From Stenotrophomonas maltophilia (GTDB taxonomy: Bacteria > Pseudomonadota > Gammaproteobacteria > Xanthomonadales > Xanthomonadaceae), in contig NZ_CP029773.1 of the NCBI RefSeq assembly GCF_003205835.1, forward strand, positions 3,318,501 through 3,382,500: a DNA stretch of 64,000 nt. The letters are read 5' to 3'. Shown one piece after another: positions 42,406-53,675 of the stretch (positions within the stretch are counted from its first letter, which is position 1; each line of letters starts with the position of its first letter). The notes beneath the pieces are model-generated. The model ran no database searches and was not told the origin of the DNA. It was given only the letters and a program-made list of their open reading frames with translations. The translations under genes and the position numbers were made by a program.

Positions 42406-44514
42406 TTATTCGGCGCTGACGGCGTCGCCTTCTTCCACGGCCTTCATCGACAGGCGGATACGGCCCTGCTTGTCGACTTCCAGCACCTTGACCTTGACCA
42501 CATCGCCTTCCTTCAGCACGTCGCCGACCTTCTCGACGCGATCGCTGGAGATCTGCGACACGTGGACCAGACCGTCCTTGCCCGGCAGGATGGTGACGAA
42601 CGCACCGAAGTCCATGATCTTGGCGACCTTGCCTTCGTAGATGCGGCCCGGCTCGACGTCCGAGGTGATCTGCTCGATGCGGGCCTTGGCGGCCTGGGCA
42701 GCGATGGCATTGACCGAAGCGATGACGATGGTGCCGTCATCCTGGATGTCGATCTGGGTGCCGGTTTCCTTGGTGATGGCCTGGATGGTCGAACCACCCT
42801 TGCCGATCACTTCGCGGATCTTGTCCGGGTGGATCTTGATGGTCAGCAGGCGCGGCGCGTAGTCCGACAGCTCTTCACGCGGAGCGGTCAGGCCGTGGGC
42901 CATTTCGCCCAGGATGTGCAGACGGCCAGCCTTGGCCTGCTGCAGGGCCTGCTTCATGATCTCTTCGGTGATGCCTTCGATCTTGATGTCCATCTGCAGG
43001 GCGGAGATGCCCTCAGCGGTACCGGCCACCTTGAAGTCCATGTCGCCCAGGTGATCTTCGTCACCCAGGATGTCGGACAGGACGACGAAGCGCTCGCCTT
43101 CCTTGACCAGACCCATGGCGATACCGGCAACCGGCGCCTTCACCGGCACGCCGGCGTCCATCAGGGCCAGCGACGAACCGCAGACCGAGGCCATCGACGA
43201 GGAACCGTTCGACTCGGTGATTTCCGAGACGACGCGGATGGTGTACGGGAAGGCTTCCAGCGACGGCATGACAGCCAGCACGCCGCGCTTGGCCAGGCGA
43301 CCGTGGCCGATTTCGCGGCGCTTCGGGCCCATCATGCGGCCGCACTCACCCACCGAGAACGGAGGGAAGTTGTAGTGGAACAGGAAGTTTTCCTTGTACT
43401 CACCGGCAACGGCATCGATGACCTGGCCGTCACGGGCGGTGCCCAGGGTGATGGTCACGATGGCCTGGGTTTCGCCGCGGGTGAACAGCGAGGAACCGTG
43501 GGTACGCGGCAGCACGCCGGTCTTCACGGCGATCGGGCGGACGGTGTCCAGCGCACGGCCGTCGATACGGACCTTGGTGTCCAGCACCGAGTCACGCATG
43601 GTGCGGTATTCCAGCTCGCCGAATTCCTTCGACAGCTCGGCCGGGTTCCAGCCTTCAGCGGCAACGCGGCCAGCCAGGGTTTCGACCACGTCCTTCTTGA
43701 TCGCCGAGATGGCGTCACGGCGCTGCAGCTTGTCACGCACCTGGAAGGCTTCGCCCAGGCGCGGGCCGATGGCTTCCTTCAGGGCGGAGATCAGCGCGTC
43801 GTTCTTGGCCGGGGCTTCCCAGGTCGACGGCTTGGTGCCGGCTTCGACGGTCAGCTCGTTGATCGCGTTGATGACCTTCTGCATTTCGCGGTGACCGAAG
43901 GTCACGGCGCCCAGCATCACTTCTTCGGACAGCAGCGCGGCTTCGGATTCGACCATCAGCACGGCGTTGGAGGTACCGGCGACAACCAGTTCCAGCTGCG
44001 AGTCAGCCAGTTCGCTGACGGTCGGGTTCAGGATGTACTCGCCGTTCTTGTAGCCGACCTTGGCAGCGCCGATCGGACCCATGAACGGGGTGCCGGCCAG
44101 GGCCAGAGCAGCCGAGGCGCCGATCAGGGCCGGGATGTCACCGTCCACGTCCGGGTTCAGCGACATGACCGTGGCGATGATCTGCACTTCGTTCTTGTAG
44201 TCTTCCGGGAACAGCGGACGGATCGGACGGTCGATCAGGCGCGAGATCAGGGTTTCCTTCTCGGTCGCACGGCCTTCACGCTTGAAGAAACCACCCGGGA
44301 TACGGCCGCCGGCGTAGAACTTTTCCTGATAATCGACGGTCAGCGGGAAGAAGTCCTGGCCTTCGCGCGCGCTCTTGGCGGCGACGGCGGTGACCAGCAG
44401 TACGGTGTCGTCCATCTTGACGATGACGGCGCCGCTGGCCTGACGGGCGACTTCGCCGGTCTCAAGCGTGACGGTGTGCTTGCCGTACTGGAAGGTTTTG
44501 GTGATTTTTGCCAC
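42406..44514 (-). CDS. pnp: polyribonucleotide nucleotidyltransferase
   Basis: A 702-residue PNPase with two RNase PH domains ([56 protein letters not shown] is the KH domain) and a C-terminal S1 domain ([33 protein letters not shown]). It degrades mRNA 3' to 5' and can add tails. It follows rpsO as in most gammaproteobacteria. Confidence 0.97.
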   Translation of the reverse strand: MAKITKTFQYGKHTVTLETGEVARQASGAVIVKMDDTVLLVTAVAAKSAREGQDFFPLTVDYQEKFYAGGRIPGGFFKREGRATEKETLISRLIDRPIRPLFPEDYKNEVQIIATVMSLNPDVDGDIPALIGASAALALAGTPFMGPIGAAKVGYKNGEYILNPTVSELADSQLELVVAGTSNAVLMVESEAALLSEEVMLGAVTFGHREMQKVINAINELTVEAGTKPSTWEAPAKNDALISALKEAIGPRLGEAFQVRDKLQRRDAISAIKKDVVETLAGRVAAEGWNPAELSKEFGELEYRTMRDSVLDTKVRIDGRALDTVRPIAVKTGVLPRTHGSSLFTRGETQAIVTITLGTARDGQVIDAVAGEYKENFLFHYNFPPFSVGECGRMMGPKRREIGHGRLAKRGVLAVMPSLEAFPYTIRVVSEITESNGSSSMASVCGSSLALMDAGVPVKAPVAGIAMGLVKEGERFVVLSDILGDEDHLGDMDFKVAGTAEGISALQMDIKIEGITEEIMKQALQQAKAGRLHILGEMAHGLTAPREELSDYAPRLLTIKIHPDKIREVIGKGGSTIQAITKETGTQIDIQDDGTIVIASVNAIAAQAAKARIEQITSDVEPGRIYEGKVAKIMDFGAFVTILPGKDGLVHVSQISSDRVEKVGDVLKEGDVVKVKVLEVDKQGRIRLSMKAVEEGDAVSAE

Positions 44515-44621
44515 GGAGGGTGTCCTTGGGGATGCTGTCTGCGAATTTGGACCGTCGGCGACCCTTGCCGCCAGCGGGTGGCCGGATCGTTCCGGCCTGA
44601 ATCGGGGATTGCGGTGCTACA

Positions 44622-44652
44622 AAACAAAACCGCGGCGCATCGCTGCGCCGCG
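44622..44652 (-). terminator. terminator between rpsO and pnp
   Basis: On the minus strand: CCGCGGCGCA/TGCGCCGCGG arms around GCGA, then TTTTGTTTTG. Comparable to the rpsO-pnp terminator of E. coli, which is often read through. Confidence 0.8.
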
Positions 44653-44665
44653 GGGGATTCGTTGC

Positions 44666-44926
44666 TTAGCGACGCAGGCCAAGCTTCTCGATCAGGGCCT
44701 TGTAACGCTCGACGTCCTTCTTCTTCAGGTAGTCGAGCAGGCTGCGACGGCGGTTGACCATCTGCAGCAGGCCGCGGCGGCTGTGGTGGTCCTTCTTGTG
44801 GGTCTTGAAGTGGCCGGTCAGCAGTTCGATGCGGGCGGTCAGCAGTGCAACCTGGACTTCCGGGGAGCCGGTGTCAGCCGAGCTGCGCTTGTTGTCTTCA
44901 ATGACCTTCTGGGTGTCGATCGACAT
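44666..44926 (-). CDS. rpsO: 30S ribosomal protein S15
   Basis: An 86-residue S15: [59 protein letters not shown]. Start ATG 44926 from family length (the frame is open far upstream). It binds 16S rRNA. In other bacteria S15 represses its own translation; a leader structure was not examined in detail here. Confidence 0.97.
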   Translation of the reverse strand: MSIDTQKVIEDNKRSSADTGSPEVQVALLTARIELLTGHFKTHKKDHHSRRGLLQMVNRRRSLLDYLKKKDVERYKALIEKLGLRR

Positions 44927-45098
44927 TTCTTTTTCTCTGTGATGCGTGGCCGGCAGGAACGCGCTTCGCGCACCGCCAGGCTCGCCGTGGACTACGAGGA
45001 TGAAACCTGCGCGAGGCAGGCTGCCGGAAAACGGCCGCGAAATTGTAACGGCCGGGGGCTTCCGGGACAAGGACCGGGGCTGAACCGCCCGGCCCAGG

Positions 45099-46007
45099 TC
45101 AGAGGTTGAAACGACGCTGCGGGGCCAGCAGGCCACTGTCATCGACCTGGCCCAGGCCCTGGACAGCATCGTCCGGGCCAAACACGGCCACCAGGCCATG
45201 CGGCCAGGACAGGTCGCGCTGGCGCTGGCCGACGCAGAAGCGGTGGGCCTGGTCGGCATCGAGGTCGACCCGCGGGTATTCAGCCAGGCCGGCCGCCAGC
45301 GGCAGCAGCAGCGCGTCCATGCCGGCCTCGTCGCCCGCCTCGACCATCGCCCGCAGCTGGTCCAGGGTGACCATGGCAGGCTCGCGGAACGGCTCGACCC
45401 ACAGCCGGCGCAGCGCGCTGATGTGGGCGCCACAGCCCAGGCTTTCGCCGAGGTCGCGGGCCAGGCTGCGGATATAGGTGCCAGAGCCACAGGTCACGCG
45501 CAGCCGCAGCCGTTCCGGCTGCTGCTCCAGTACCTCGATGGCATGCACCTGCACCTCGCGTTCCGGCGCTTCGATGACGTCACCGCGGCGGGCCTTCACA
45601 TACAGCGGCTCCCCACCCTGCTTCAGCGCCGAATAGATCGGGGCACGCTGGCGGATGTTGCCGGTCAGCGGCACCAGCGCCGCCTGCAGGGCCTCGGCAC
45701 TGATCGCCGGCACCGCGCGCTGCAGCAGCACCTGGCCTTCGGAGTCATCGGTGTCGGTGGTCTGGCCCAGCATGATCTCGGCGTCGTAGGCCTTGGCCGA
45801 GCCGAGCAACAGTCCGGCAATCTTGGTCGCCTCGCCGAAGCACAGCGGCAGCAGGCCGGTGGCCAGCGGATCGAGGCTGCCGGTATGGCCACCCTTTTCG
45901 GCACGGAACAAGCGACGGGCCACCTGCAGGGCGGCGTTGGAGCTCATGCCGGTCGACTTGTCGAGCAGCAGGATGCCATCCAGGCGGCGGAACTGAATTC
46001 GGGTCAT
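45099..46007 (-). CDS. truB: tRNA pseudouridine-55 synthase
   Basis: A 302-residue Tru[22 protein letters not shown], catalytic Asp46 in [37 protein letters not shown]. Makes pseudouridine 55 in the tRNA T-loop. Start ATG 46007 by family alignment. Lies between rbfA and rpsO in the conserved order. Confidence 0.96.
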   Translation of the reverse strand: MTRIQFRRLDGILLLDKSTGMSSNAALQVARRLFRAEKGGHTGSLDPLATGLLPLCFGEATKIAGLLLGSAKAYDAEIMLGQTTDTDDSEGQVLLQRAVPAISAEALQAALVPLTGNIRQRAPIYSALKQGGEPLYVKARRGDVIEAPEREVQVHAIEVLEQQPERLRLRVTCGSGTYIRSLARDLGESLGCGAHISALRRLWVEPFREPAMVTLDQLRAMVEAGDEAGMDALLLPLAAGLAEYPRVDLDADQAHRFCVGQRQRDLSWPHGLVAVFGPDDAVQGLGQVDDSGLLAPQRRFNL

Positions 46008-46018
46008 GACAGGATTTT

Positions 46019-46041
46019 GTAGAGTCGAGCCATGCTCGACT
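46019..46041 (+). repeat. GTAG-headed palindrome upstream of truB
   Basis: GTAG then AGTCGAGC, CAT, GCTCGACT. The family recurs many times in this window. Confidence 0.7.
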
Positions 46042-46087
46042 GCTGCAGCGCGGTCTGCATCAGACATCGCGCAGCCGGAATGCAACA

Positions 46088-46107
46088 ACGCCGGGCATGC
46101 CCGGCGT
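46088..46107. repeat. CGCCGGGC palindrome upstream of truB
   Basis: Near-perfect palindrome ACGCCGGGCATGCCCGGCGT, 8 bases beyond the rbfA stop. Confidence 0.65.
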
Positions 46108-46114
46108 CGCGCGG

Positions 46115-46498
46115 TTATTCTTCGTCGCTCTCGCGACGCTTCTCGGCGGCCAGCGTATCGGGCAGGTCGCGCAGGATGTTGTCGATGTGTTCACCACGGT
46201 CGACCGAGTCGTCGTAGTGGAAATGCAGCTCCGGCACGTGGCGCAGCTTCATCGCTCGGGCCAGGTCCATGCGCAGGCGATAGCCCAGCTCCTTCAGGCC
46301 GGCCACGGCTTCAGCCGAACGTTCCGGCATCAACGCAGTGACGAATACCTTGGCATGGGCCATGTCGCGGGTGATTTCCACGTCGGACACGCTCACCGAG
46401 GGCAACCCGTGCTCGCGCACGGCGTTGTGCACCAGGGTGCCGAGTTCACGGCGCAGCTGGGCGGAGACACGGTCGGTTCGATGGAAAGTCTTGGGCAC
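46115..46498 (-). CDS. rbfA: ribosome-binding factor A
   Basis: A 127-residue RbfA. I start it at GTG 46498 ([22 protein letters not shown]), the family N-terminus; upstream in-frame codons fall in a repeat and are unlikely starts. KH-type fold, [40 protein letters not shown]. Helps mature 16S rRNA and cold adaptation. Follows infB in the conserved operon. Confidence 0.95.
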   Translation of the reverse strand: MPKTFHRTDRVSAQLRRELGTLVHNAVREHGLPSVSVSDVEITRDMAHAKVFVTALMPERSAEAVAGLKELGYRLRMDLARAMKLRHVPELHFHYDDSVDRGEHIDNILRDLPDTLAAEKRRESDEE

Positions 46499-46523
46499 GC
46501 GGTCGGGCTCTCGATTCAAATGT

Positions 46524-46577
46524 GACCCGACCAAGGTCGGGTCCTACCAGGAGGAGCGGCCCGACCTTGATCGGGCC
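46524..46577. repeat. two GACCCGACC-type palindromes between rbfA and infB
   Basis: Units at 46524-46543 (GACCCGACC/GGTCGGGTC) and 46558-46577 (GGCCCGA/TCGGGCC). They lie inside the infB-rbfA intergenic region, so they would be transcribed. Confidence 0.65.
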
Positions 46578-46623
46578 CCACCAGGGGGCGGACCGGCCCG
46601 TGAGGGCTGGTCCGTTGCAGCAA

Positions 46624-49269
46624 TTACAGGGTGCGCGGCACTTCGATACGCTCGAAGCACTCGATCTGGTCACCCGGCTTGACGTCGTTGTAGGCCTTCA
46701 CCGCGATACCGCATTCGGTACCGTTGCGGACTTCCTCGACGTTCTCCTTGAAGCGACGCAGCGATTCCAGCTCGCCCTCGAAGATCACCACGCTGTCGCG
46801 CAGCACGCGGATCGGCTTGTTGCGCTTGACCACGCCCTCGATGACCATCGAACCGGCAACGGCACCCAGCTTGGAGCTGCGGAAGACGTCGCGGACCTCG
46901 GCGATACCGATGATCTCTTCGCGGATCTCCACGCCCAGCAGACCGGAGGCCACCTGCTTCACCTGGTCGATCACGTCATAGATGATCGAGAAGTAACGCA
47001 GGTCAACGCCGTTGGATTCGATGATGCGACGGGCCGAAGCATCCGCACGCACGTTGAAGCCGATGACGGTGGCCTTCGAAGCGGCCGCCGAGTTGGCGTC
47101 CGACTCGGTGATGCCGCCCACGCCGGAGTGGATCACGTTGATGCGGATGTCTTCGTTGGACAGCGCGACCAGTGCCTGGCTCAGCGCCTGCACCGAACCC
47201 TGCACGTCGGCCTTGATGACCAGGTTGAGGACCTGCTGGCCCTCGCCCTTGCCCAGGGTCGCCATGATGTCTTCCATGCGGCTGCCGGCGGTGGCGACCA
47301 GGCGCGATTCACGGCGCTTGGTTTCGCGCTGCTGGGCAACGTCCTTGGCCAGGCGCTCGTCCTCGACCACCACGAAGTCGTCACCCGCTTCCGGCACGCC
47401 GGACAGGCCCAGGACCTGCACCGGGATGGACGGGCCGGCGAACTCCGGCTGCTTGCCGGTTTCGTCGAACAGCGCACGCACGCGGCCGTACTGGATGCCG
47501 CACACCAGGTAGTCGCCCTTCTTCAGGCGGCCCTGCTGCACCAGCACGGTGGCGACCGGGCCACGGCCCTTGTCCAGCGACGATTCGATCACCACGCCCG
47601 AGGCGCGGCCTTCGTCGACGGCCTTCAGTTCCAGCAGTTCGGCCTGGATCGAGATGGCGTCCAGCAGGTCGTCGATGCCCAGGCCGGTCTTGGCCGAGAT
47701 CTCCACCATCTGGGTATCACCACCGAAGTCTTCGGCCACGACCTGCTCGGACAGCAGTTCGTTCTTGACCCGCATCGGGTCGGCGTCGGACTTGTCGATC
47801 TTGTTGATCGCCACGATCAGCGGCACACCCGCCGAACGGGCGTGCTGGATCGCTTCCTTGGTCTGCGGCATGACGCCGTCATCGGCGGCCACGACCAGCA
47901 CCACGATATCGGTCAGCTTGGCGCCGCGCGCACGCATCGAGGTGAATGCCGCGTGGCCCGGGGTATCCAGGAAGCTGATCACGCCCTTCGGCGTATCCAC
48001 GTGGTAGGCACCGATGTGCTGGGTGATGCCGCCGGCTTCGCCGGTGGCGACCTTGGTGCGGCGGATGTAATCCAGCAGCGAGGTCTTGCCGTGGTCGACG
48101 TGGCCCATGATGGTGACCACCGGCGGACGCTGGGTGGCTTCGCCCTGGTTTTCACCGGTCGAGGCCAGCAGTGCGTCTTCGGCGTCGTTGTCGTTGGCAC
48201 GGATCGCCTTGTGGCCGAGTTCTTCGGTCACCAGCGCGGCGGTGTCATGGTCGATGGACTGGGTGATGGTGGCCATCACGCCCATCTTGAACAGCGCCTT
48301 GACCACCTCGCCACCCTTCAGCGCGAGCTTCTGCGCCAGGTCGGCCACGGTGATCGTGTCGCCGATCGCCACTTCACGCACCACCGGCGCGGTCGGACGC
48401 TCGAAGGCGTGCGGACCTGCATTGTTGCCACCGCGCGACATGTCGCGACGGCCACCGGCCTGGTTACGCCCGCTCGGACGACCACGGGTGTTGCTGTTGT
48501 TGCTGTTGCCACGACGCGCGCGGTCGGCAGCCGACAGGTGCATCTGGCCGGCGAAACGGTCGCCCGGGCCACGCTCGTTGCGCGGAGCGCTGCGGTTGTT
48601 GCGGTCGTCGTTGCGCGGCGGCGGCGGAGCGCTGCGCGGCGCAGCCGGAGCGGCGGCCGGAGCACGCGGCGGGCGCGGCGCGGTTTCATCGATCGGAGCG
48701 CGCTTGGGCTTGCTGGCAGCCAGTGCCTCGGCAGCCTTGGCGGCGGCCGCAGCTTCCTCGGCGGCCTTCTTCTCGGCCTCTGCGCGTTCCTTGGCCGCAA
48801 CCTCTTCCTCACGGGCACGGACGATGGCTTCGTCGCGCAGACGATCCTTCTCGGCCAGGGCCTGCTGTTCGGCGAGGTTGCGCGCACGCGACTCTTCCAG
48901 CTTGCGCAGGATGTCGGCGCGCTCTTCGTCCGGGGTCATGGCGCGAGCACCATCCTTGACGTAGGTACGCTTCTGGCGCACCTCGACATTCACGGTCGTC
49001 TTGCTGCGACCGGAGCTGACCGTCACTTCCTGCTGTTTCCGGCGGTTGAGCGTGATCTTCTTTGCGGACTGATCCGTCTCTTCCGGGGCCTGCTCGGGCT
49101 TGCCATGCGAACGACGAAGGAAGCCCAGGAGCTTCACCTTCTCGGTACTGGTCACGACCTGGTCGGGACCGCTGAACTTCATGCCGGCACCGGCCAGCTG
49201 TTCCAGCAGTTTTTCGACCGGCGTGTTGACCAGTTCGGCAAGCTTGCGGATGGTGGTTTGCTGCGACAT
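46624..49269 (-). CDS. infB: translation initiation factor IF-2
   Basis: An 881-residue IF-2. The N-terminal part is alpha-helical and highly charged, rich in Ala/Glu/Lys/Arg, with an Asn/Arg/Gly-rich spacer. The GTPase domain starts about residue 388: [47 protein letters not shown], and the C-terminal domains follow ([22 protein letters not shown]). It brings fMet-tRNA to the 30S subunit. Two initiator tRNA genes lie upstream of this operon. Confidence 0.97.
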   Translation of the reverse strand: MSQQTTIRKLAELVNTPVEKLLEQLAGAGMKFSGPDQVVTSTEKVKLLGFLRRSHGKPEQAPEETDQSAKKITLNRRKQQEVTVSSGRSKTTVNVEVRQKRTYVKDGARAMTPDEERADILRKLEESRARNLAEQQALAEKDRLRDEAIVRAREEEVAAKERAEAEKKAAEEAAAAAKAAEALAASKPKRAPIDETAPRPPRAPAAAPAAPRSAPPPPRNDDRNNRSAPRNERGPGDRFAGQMHLSAADRARRGNSNNSNTRGRPSGRNQAGGRRDMSRGGNNAGPHAFERPTAPVVREVAIGDTITVADLAQKLALKGGEVVKALFKMGVMATITQSIDHDTAALVTEELGHKAIRANDNDAEDALLASTGENQGEATQRPPVVTIMGHVDHGKTSLLDYIRRTKVATGEAGGITQHIGAYHVDTPKGVISFLDTPGHAAFTSMRARGAKLTDIVVLVVAADDGVMPQTKEAIQHARSAGVPLIVAINKIDKSDADPMRVKNELLSEQVVAEDFGGDTQMVEISAKTGLGIDDLLDAISIQAELLELKAVDEGRASGVVIESSLDKGRGPVATVLVQQGRLKKGDYLVCGIQYGRVRALFDETGKQPEFAGPSIPVQVLGLSGVPEAGDDFVVVEDERLAKDVAQQRETKRRESRLVATAGSRMEDIMATLGKGEGQQVLNLVIKADVQGSVQALSQALVALSNEDIRINVIHSGVGGITESDANSAAASKATVIGFNVRADASARRIIESNGVDLRYFSIIYDVIDQVKQVASGLLGVEIREEIIGIAEVRDVFRSSKLGAVAGSMVIEGVVKRNKPIRVLRDSVVIFEGELESLRRFKENVEEVRNGTECGIAVKAYNDVKPGDQIECFERIEVPRTL

Positions 49270-49361
49270 TCGGATCCTATGATCTTGTGGGCGCCCCCCC
49301 GCATCTGGAGGTGGCGCGGATTCTACGCCCTGAGCGGCTCAGGGCCCTGTTCATTGCCGGC

Positions 49362-50873
49362 TCATTCGCCGCGTTCCAGTCGGGCGATCTCCTCGGCACG
49401 CGCGGCCAGGATCAGCGCAGCGGCGCGCGCCTGGTCCAGCCCTTCGATGCCGAAGTCCATGACCTCGTCGGCGGCCAGGTCGGACAAGTCCTCACTGGTG
49501 CGCACGCCGTGGCCGGCCAGCGCATACGCGGTGGCTTCGTCCATGCCCTTCAGGGACAGCAGGTCCTGCGCCGGCTGGCCGTCTTCAAGGCCTTCCTCGA
49601 CTGCCAGGGCCTCATTGAGCAGCGCATCGCGGGCACGAGCGCGCAGCTCTTCGACGATGTCTTCGTCGAAACCTTCCACGGCCAGCAGTTCGCCAACCGG
49701 GACATACGCGATTTCCTCGACGGTGCCGAAGCCTTCGCTGACCAGGATGCCGGCGATCTCTTCGTCCACTTCCAGCTTGTCCATGAACAGCTGGCGGGCC
49801 GAAGCCTGCTCGGCCTCCGACTTGGCAGTGACCTGGTCCTGGGTCATCACGTTGAGCTGCCAGCCGGTCAGGCGGCTGGCCAGGCGCACGTTCTGGCCGC
49901 CCTTGCCGATCGCCTGGGCCAGGCGGTCTTCAGCGACAGCCAGGTCCATCGAGTGCTTGTCTTCATCGACGATGATCGACTGCACTTCGGCCGGCGCCAT
50001 CGCGTTGATGACGAAGTTGGCCGGGTTGTCGTTCCACAGCACGATGTCCACGCGCTCGCCATTGAGCTCGTTGGACACGGCCTGCACGCGCGAACCGCGC
50101 ATGCCGATGCAGGCACCGATCGGATCGGTGCGCTGGTCGTGGGCCAGCACGGCGATCTTGGCGCGGTCGCCCGGATCGCGGGCGCAGGCCTTGATCTCCA
50201 CCAGGCCCTGGCCGACTTCCGGCACTTCCAGCTTGAACAGCTCGATCATGAATTCCGGGGCGGCGCGGCTGATGAACAGCTGCGGGCCACGCGGTTCCGA
50301 ACGGACTTCGGCCAGGTAGCCGCGCACGCGGTCACCGGCGCGCAGCACGTCGCGCGGAATGCCCTTGTCCTTCGGGATGAAGCCTTCGGCGTTGCCACCG
50401 AGGTCGACATAGATGTTGCCGCGCTCGGCGCGCTTGACCACGCCGGTGATCAGCTCACCCACGCGATCCTTCCATGCATCCACGACCTGCTGGCGCTCGG
50501 CTTCGCGCACGCGCTGGACGATGACCTGCTTGGCGGCCTGGGCAGCAATGCGGCCGAAGTCCGGGTTTTCGATCTGCTCTTCGATGTAGTCGCCGACGTC
50601 CACGCCTTCGGCTTCATCGACGGCGTCCATCAGGCGGATCTGGCGATCAGGCGATTCCATGACCACGTCATCGGCCACCACTTCCCAGCGGCGGAAGGTT
50701 TCGTAGCTGCCATCCTTGTGGTCGATGACCACGCGGGTCAGCACTTCCTCGTCGGGATAGCGCTTCTTCGCTGCCGAGGCCAGGGCGGCCTCGATGGCAT
50801 CGAAGATCACTTCACGCGGCACGCCCTTCTCGTTGGCGACCGCGTCGACTACCAGCAACAGTTCCTTGCTCAT
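49362..50873 (-). CDS. nusA: transcription termination/antitermination factor NusA
   Basis: A 503-residue NusA: N-terminal domain (MSKELLLVVDAVANEKGVPREVIFDAIEAALASAAKKRY), S1 and two KH domains (RDPGDRAKIAVLAHDQRTDPIGACIGMRGSRVQAV) and two C-terminal acidic AR repeats. Binds RNA polymerase and NusG/nut sites. Next to rimP and infB in the usual operon. Confidence 0.97.
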   Translation of the reverse strand: MSKELLLVVDAVANEKGVPREVIFDAIEAALASAAKKRYPDEEVLTRVVIDHKDGSYETFRRWEVVADDVVMESPDRQIRLMDAVDEAEGVDVGDYIEEQIENPDFGRIAAQAAKQVIVQRVREAERQQVVDAWKDRVGELITGVVKRAERGNIYVDLGGNAEGFIPKDKGIPRDVLRAGDRVRGYLAEVRSEPRGPQLFISRAAPEFMIELFKLEVPEVGQGLVEIKACARDPGDRAKIAVLAHDQRTDPIGACIGMRGSRVQAVSNELNGERVDIVLWNDNPANFVINAMAPAEVQSIIVDEDKHSMDLAVAEDRLAQAIGKGGQNVRLASRLTGWQLNVMTQDQVTAKSEAEQASARQLFMDKLEVDEEIAGILVSEGFGTVEEIAYVPVGELLAVEGFDEDIVEELRARARDALLNEALAVEEGLEDGQPAQDLLSLKGMDEATAYALAGHGVRTSEDLSDLAADEVMDFGIEGLDQARAAALILAARAEEIARLERGE

Positions 50874-50877
50874 TGGC

Positions 50878-51468
50878 TCACTCCGCGCGCGGCTTCTTTG
50901 CCGCCGGCTCGTTGGAAGAAGAATTCGTGTTCGGCTTCGGACGCTTCGGTGCCGGACCGGTCGGCTTGCTCGGGGCCAACCCCAGCGCCACCCAGTCGGG
51001 CATGATCCGTGCCTTGTCGATGTTGTCGGCCGACACGACCACTTCGGCCTTGTCGACGATGAAGGTGATGGTGCCCGCGGCCTCGTCGGTCGCTTCGATG
51101 CGGCCCTGCAGGCGACGGCGATTGTCCTGCGGCAGCTTCAGCGTGACCTTGGCCGATTCACCCTGGTGGCGGGCGAACTGCTCCAGGTTGAACAGCGGGC
51201 GGTCGACGCCCGGCGAGGACACTTCCAGCGTGTAATTGCCGCTGATCGGGTCTTCGACGTCCAACTGCGCCGACACTTCGCGGCTGACCCGCTCGCAGTC
51301 GTCGACATTGATGATGCGCTCGGGCTGTTCAGCCAGCGGCACGTCGATGTAAAGGCGCAGGGTCGCACCGCCGGGGGCCGGCAGATACTCAACGCCCAGC
51401 AGCTCCAGGCCCAGCGACACAACGGTCGGGGCGAGCAGATTCGCGATGTCGGTTGCCTTGTCGCTCAC
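50878..51468 (-). CDS. rimP: ribosome maturation factor RimP
   Basis: A 196-residue Rim[52 protein letters not shown]. The C-terminus is an extended basic tail ([31 protein letters not shown]), longer than the E. coli protein. First gene of the nusA operon; starts 4 bases upstream of nusA. Confidence 0.95.
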   Translation of the reverse strand: MSDKATDIANLLAPTVVSLGLELLGVEYLPAPGGATLRLYIDVPLAEQPERIINVDDCERVSREVSAQLDVEDPISGNYTLEVSSPGVDRPLFNLEQFARHQGESAKVTLKLPQDNRRRLQGRIEATDEAAGTITFIVDKAEVVVSADNIDKARIMPDWVALGLAPSKPTGPAPKRPKPNTNSSSNEPAAKKPRAE

Positions 51469-51537
51469 AGCCTGCCTTGATCTCTTGGTTGGGTGCCGGC
51501 CTTGGCCGGCGTGAAAACATGACGCCCCGGAAACGAC

Positions 51538-51563
51538 AAAGGGCCCGCTGGGCCCCTTTTCCG
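51538..51563 (-). terminator. hairpin in the rimP leader
   Basis: Minus strand: AAAAGGGGCCC/GGGCCCTTT arms around AGC, followed by a weak T-rich stretch. It lies between the tRNA and rimP and could be a terminator or an attenuator of the operon. Confidence 0.5.
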
Positions 51564-51720
51564 GAAAGACTCCGGTGACTGGATTCCGGTTGCAACCTGC
51601 AGTGCCTGCCGGTTGCGGCCCTCCTTCCGGGTCCGGACTCCCGCTGGGAGGCCGCCTTCAGGGGTACTGCTAGGTCGCTGATGATAGCGACTGCACCGCG
51701 CTGGTGCAAGGTGCGGACCC

Positions 51721-51761
51721 GGGGTCAGATCCCTTTTCCACGGGAAAAGGGATCTGACCCC
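51721..51761. repeat. GGGGTCAGATCCCTTTTCC inverted repeat
   Basis: 19-base perfect arms with a 3-base loop, the same family as 17320-17358. It sits upstream of rimP. Confidence 0.8.
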
Positions 51762-51790
51762 AATCACGCAGAAACGATGCAGGCCCCAAA

Positions 51791-51823
51791 GAAAAACGCC
51801 CTCGAAGCAGGACTTCGAAGGCG
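51791..51823 (-). terminator. terminator after initiator tRNA copy near rimP
   Basis: Minus strand: CGCCTTCGAAGT, loop, CTTCGAGGGCG arms, then TTTTTCTTT. Confidence 0.65.
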
Positions 51824-51834
51824 ATCTCTTTACT

Positions 51835-51911
51835 TGGTAGCGGGGGCAGGATTTGAACCTGCGACCTTCGGGTTATGAGCCCGACGAGCTGCCAGACTGC
51901 TCCACCCCGCA
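51835..51911 (-). tRNA. initiator tRNA-fMet (CAT), copy 1
   Basis: A 77-nt cloverleaf with CCA. The anticodon stem has the three G:C pairs typical of initiators (GGG CTCATAA CCC) and position 1 does not pair with 72 (U1, U72). Anticodon CAT. Upstream of rimP-nusA-infB, as metY in E. coli. Confidence 0.95.
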
Positions 51912-51995
51912 TCAGAAGCGGAATTATGAGGCATAACTTCAAAACCTGCAAGCTTTTCCTCATTCATCGAACTGGTTGGCGCCGATTCGATGTGT

Positions 51996-52072
51996 TGGTA
52001 GCGGGGGCAGGATTTGAACCTGCGACCTTCGGGTTATGAGCCCGACGAGCTGCCAGACTGCTCCACCCCGCA
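51996..52072 (-). tRNA. initiator tRNA-fMet (CAT), copy 2
   Basis: Same 77 bases as copy 1 (161 bases apart). Same initiator marks. A duplicated initiator gene next to the IF-2 operon. Confidence 0.95.
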
Positions 52073-52199
52073 CCGGAAGTGTTTGAACTGCTGCCCTGCT
52101 CTTTCGAGGAGGGCTACCGCAACGATGTTCTGGCTGAACCGCTGCAGTGACAACTCAGGCTGCGCATATTACACGAATCGCGCAGCTTTGTGTCAACTT

Positions 52200-53660
52200 T
52201 TATGCAAGATGCGCAAATGCCTGCTGGCACCAGACCATGATCGGGTTCCAGGCCAGGCCCAGCGCCAGCAGCGCCAGCGCGTTCACGCCCAGCACGAGGC
52301 CCAGCACGCGGTCGTTGCTGCGCGGCATGGCCTCGCCCACCGGCTCATCGAAGTACATGACCTTGATGACGCGCAGGTAGTAGAAGCAGCCGACCACGGC
52401 ACACAGCACGCCAAGGATGGCCAGCCACAGCAGGCCCCCGTTGACGGCCGCGCCCAGCACCGCCAGCTTGGTCCAGAAGCCCAGGAACGGCGGGATGCCG
52501 GCCAGCGACGCCATGATGCACAGCACCAGGCCGGCCATCCACGGGTTGCGGGCGTTGAGGCCCTTGAAGTCTTCGATGTTCTCGGCTTCGAAGCCGGCAC
52601 GCGACAGCGCGATGATCGCGCCGAAGGCGGCGGTCGACATGATGGCGTAGGCCAGTGCGTAGAACAGTGCGGCGGCATAGCCCTGCGAACCGCCACCGGC
52701 AATGCCCATCAGCAGGAAGCCGATGTGCGAGACGGTGGAGAACGCCAGCATGCGCTTGAGGTTGCTCTGCGCGATGGCCATCAGGTTGCCGATGACCAGC
52801 GAGACCGCGGCCAGGCCGGCGATCAGCAGCTGCAGTTCGGTCGACAGCGGGCCCACGCCCATTTCCAGCAGGCGGTAGGCCATGCCGAAGGCGGCCAGCT
52901 TCGGCGCCGAGCTGATGAACAGTGCGATCGGTGCCGGGGCACCCTGATACACGTCCGGCAGCCACATGTGGAACGGCGCGGCACCCAGCTTGAAGGCGAC
53001 GCCGGCGATCATGAACACCGCACCGGTGATCAGCAGCACGCGCTCTTCCGAGTGCGGGATGGCCTCGCGGATGACGTCGAGGTGGAGGCTGCCGGTGGCG
53101 CCGTAGATCAGCGACATGCCGTACAGCAGCAGGCCGGAGGCCAGCGAACCCAGCACGATGTACTTCATCGCCGCTTCCGAGGCCAGGCCGTTTTCGCGGT
53201 TGCTGGCGACCAGGGCGTAGGAGCACAGCGCCAGCAGTTCCAGGCCCAGGTAGACCATCAGCAGGCTGCCGGCCGAAACCAGGATCATCATGCCGGCGGT
53301 GCCGAACAGGATCAGCACCGGGATCTCGCCCTGGAACAGGTTGCGATCGCGCAGGTAGCGCCAGCCGTAGACCAGGGTCAGGCCGCTGAGCAGCACGATC
53401 CCGGTCTTCATCACGTCCGCGGCGGTATCACGCACGAACATGCCATGGAAGACCTCCCCCTGCCCGCCCACGCCAGTGGCCAGCATGAACAGCACCACGG
53501 CCAGCGCAGCGAGCGAGAACAGGTGGGTGACGATCTTGTTCCGGTTGCTGACGAACAGGTCGAGGATCATCAGGGCGAAGGCGCTGCCGATCAGCACCAG
53601 CTCGGGAGCGAGCGGTGGCAGGTCAGCGGCGGTCAATGGCAGCAGCGGCGAGGTGGTCAT
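52200..53660 (-). CDS. nuoN: NADH-quinone oxidoreductase subunit N
   Basis: A 486-residue, about 14-helix antiporter-like complex I subunit. FKLGAAPFHMWLPDVYQGAPAPIALFISSAPKLAAFGM is the conserved proton-channel segment with essential Lys. Start at ATG 53660 (AGGA 7 bases upstream); an adjacent ATG at 53663 is possible. Last gene of the nuo operon. Confidence 0.94.
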   Translation of the reverse strand: MTTSPLLPLTAADLPPLAPELVLIGSAFALMILDLFVSNRNKIVTHLFSLAALAVVLFMLATGVGGQGEVFHGMFVRDTAADVMKTGIVLLSGLTLVYGWRYLRDRNLFQGEIPVLILFGTAGMMILVSAGSLLMVYLGLELLALCSYALVASNRENGLASEAAMKYIVLGSLASGLLLYGMSLIYGATGSLHLDVIREAIPHSEERVLLITGAVFMIAGVAFKLGAAPFHMWLPDVYQGAPAPIALFISSAPKLAAFGMAYRLLEMGVGPLSTELQLLIAGLAAVSLVIGNLMAIAQSNLKRMLAFSTVSHIGFLLMGIAGGGSQGYAAALFYALAYAIMSTAAFGAIIALSRAGFEAENIEDFKGLNARNPWMAGLVLCIMASLAGIPPFLGFWTKLAVLGAAVNGGLLWLAILGVLCAVVGCFYYLRVIKVMYFDEPVGEAMPRSNDRVLGLVLGVNALALLALGLAWNPIMVWCQQAFAHLA

Positions 53661-53675
53661 CATCAAATCCTGGAA

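Noticed and set aside
46522..50319. 1265-codon plus-strand frame across infB and nusA
   Set aside because: Shadow of the minus-strand infB and nusA genes; repetitive and biased composition.
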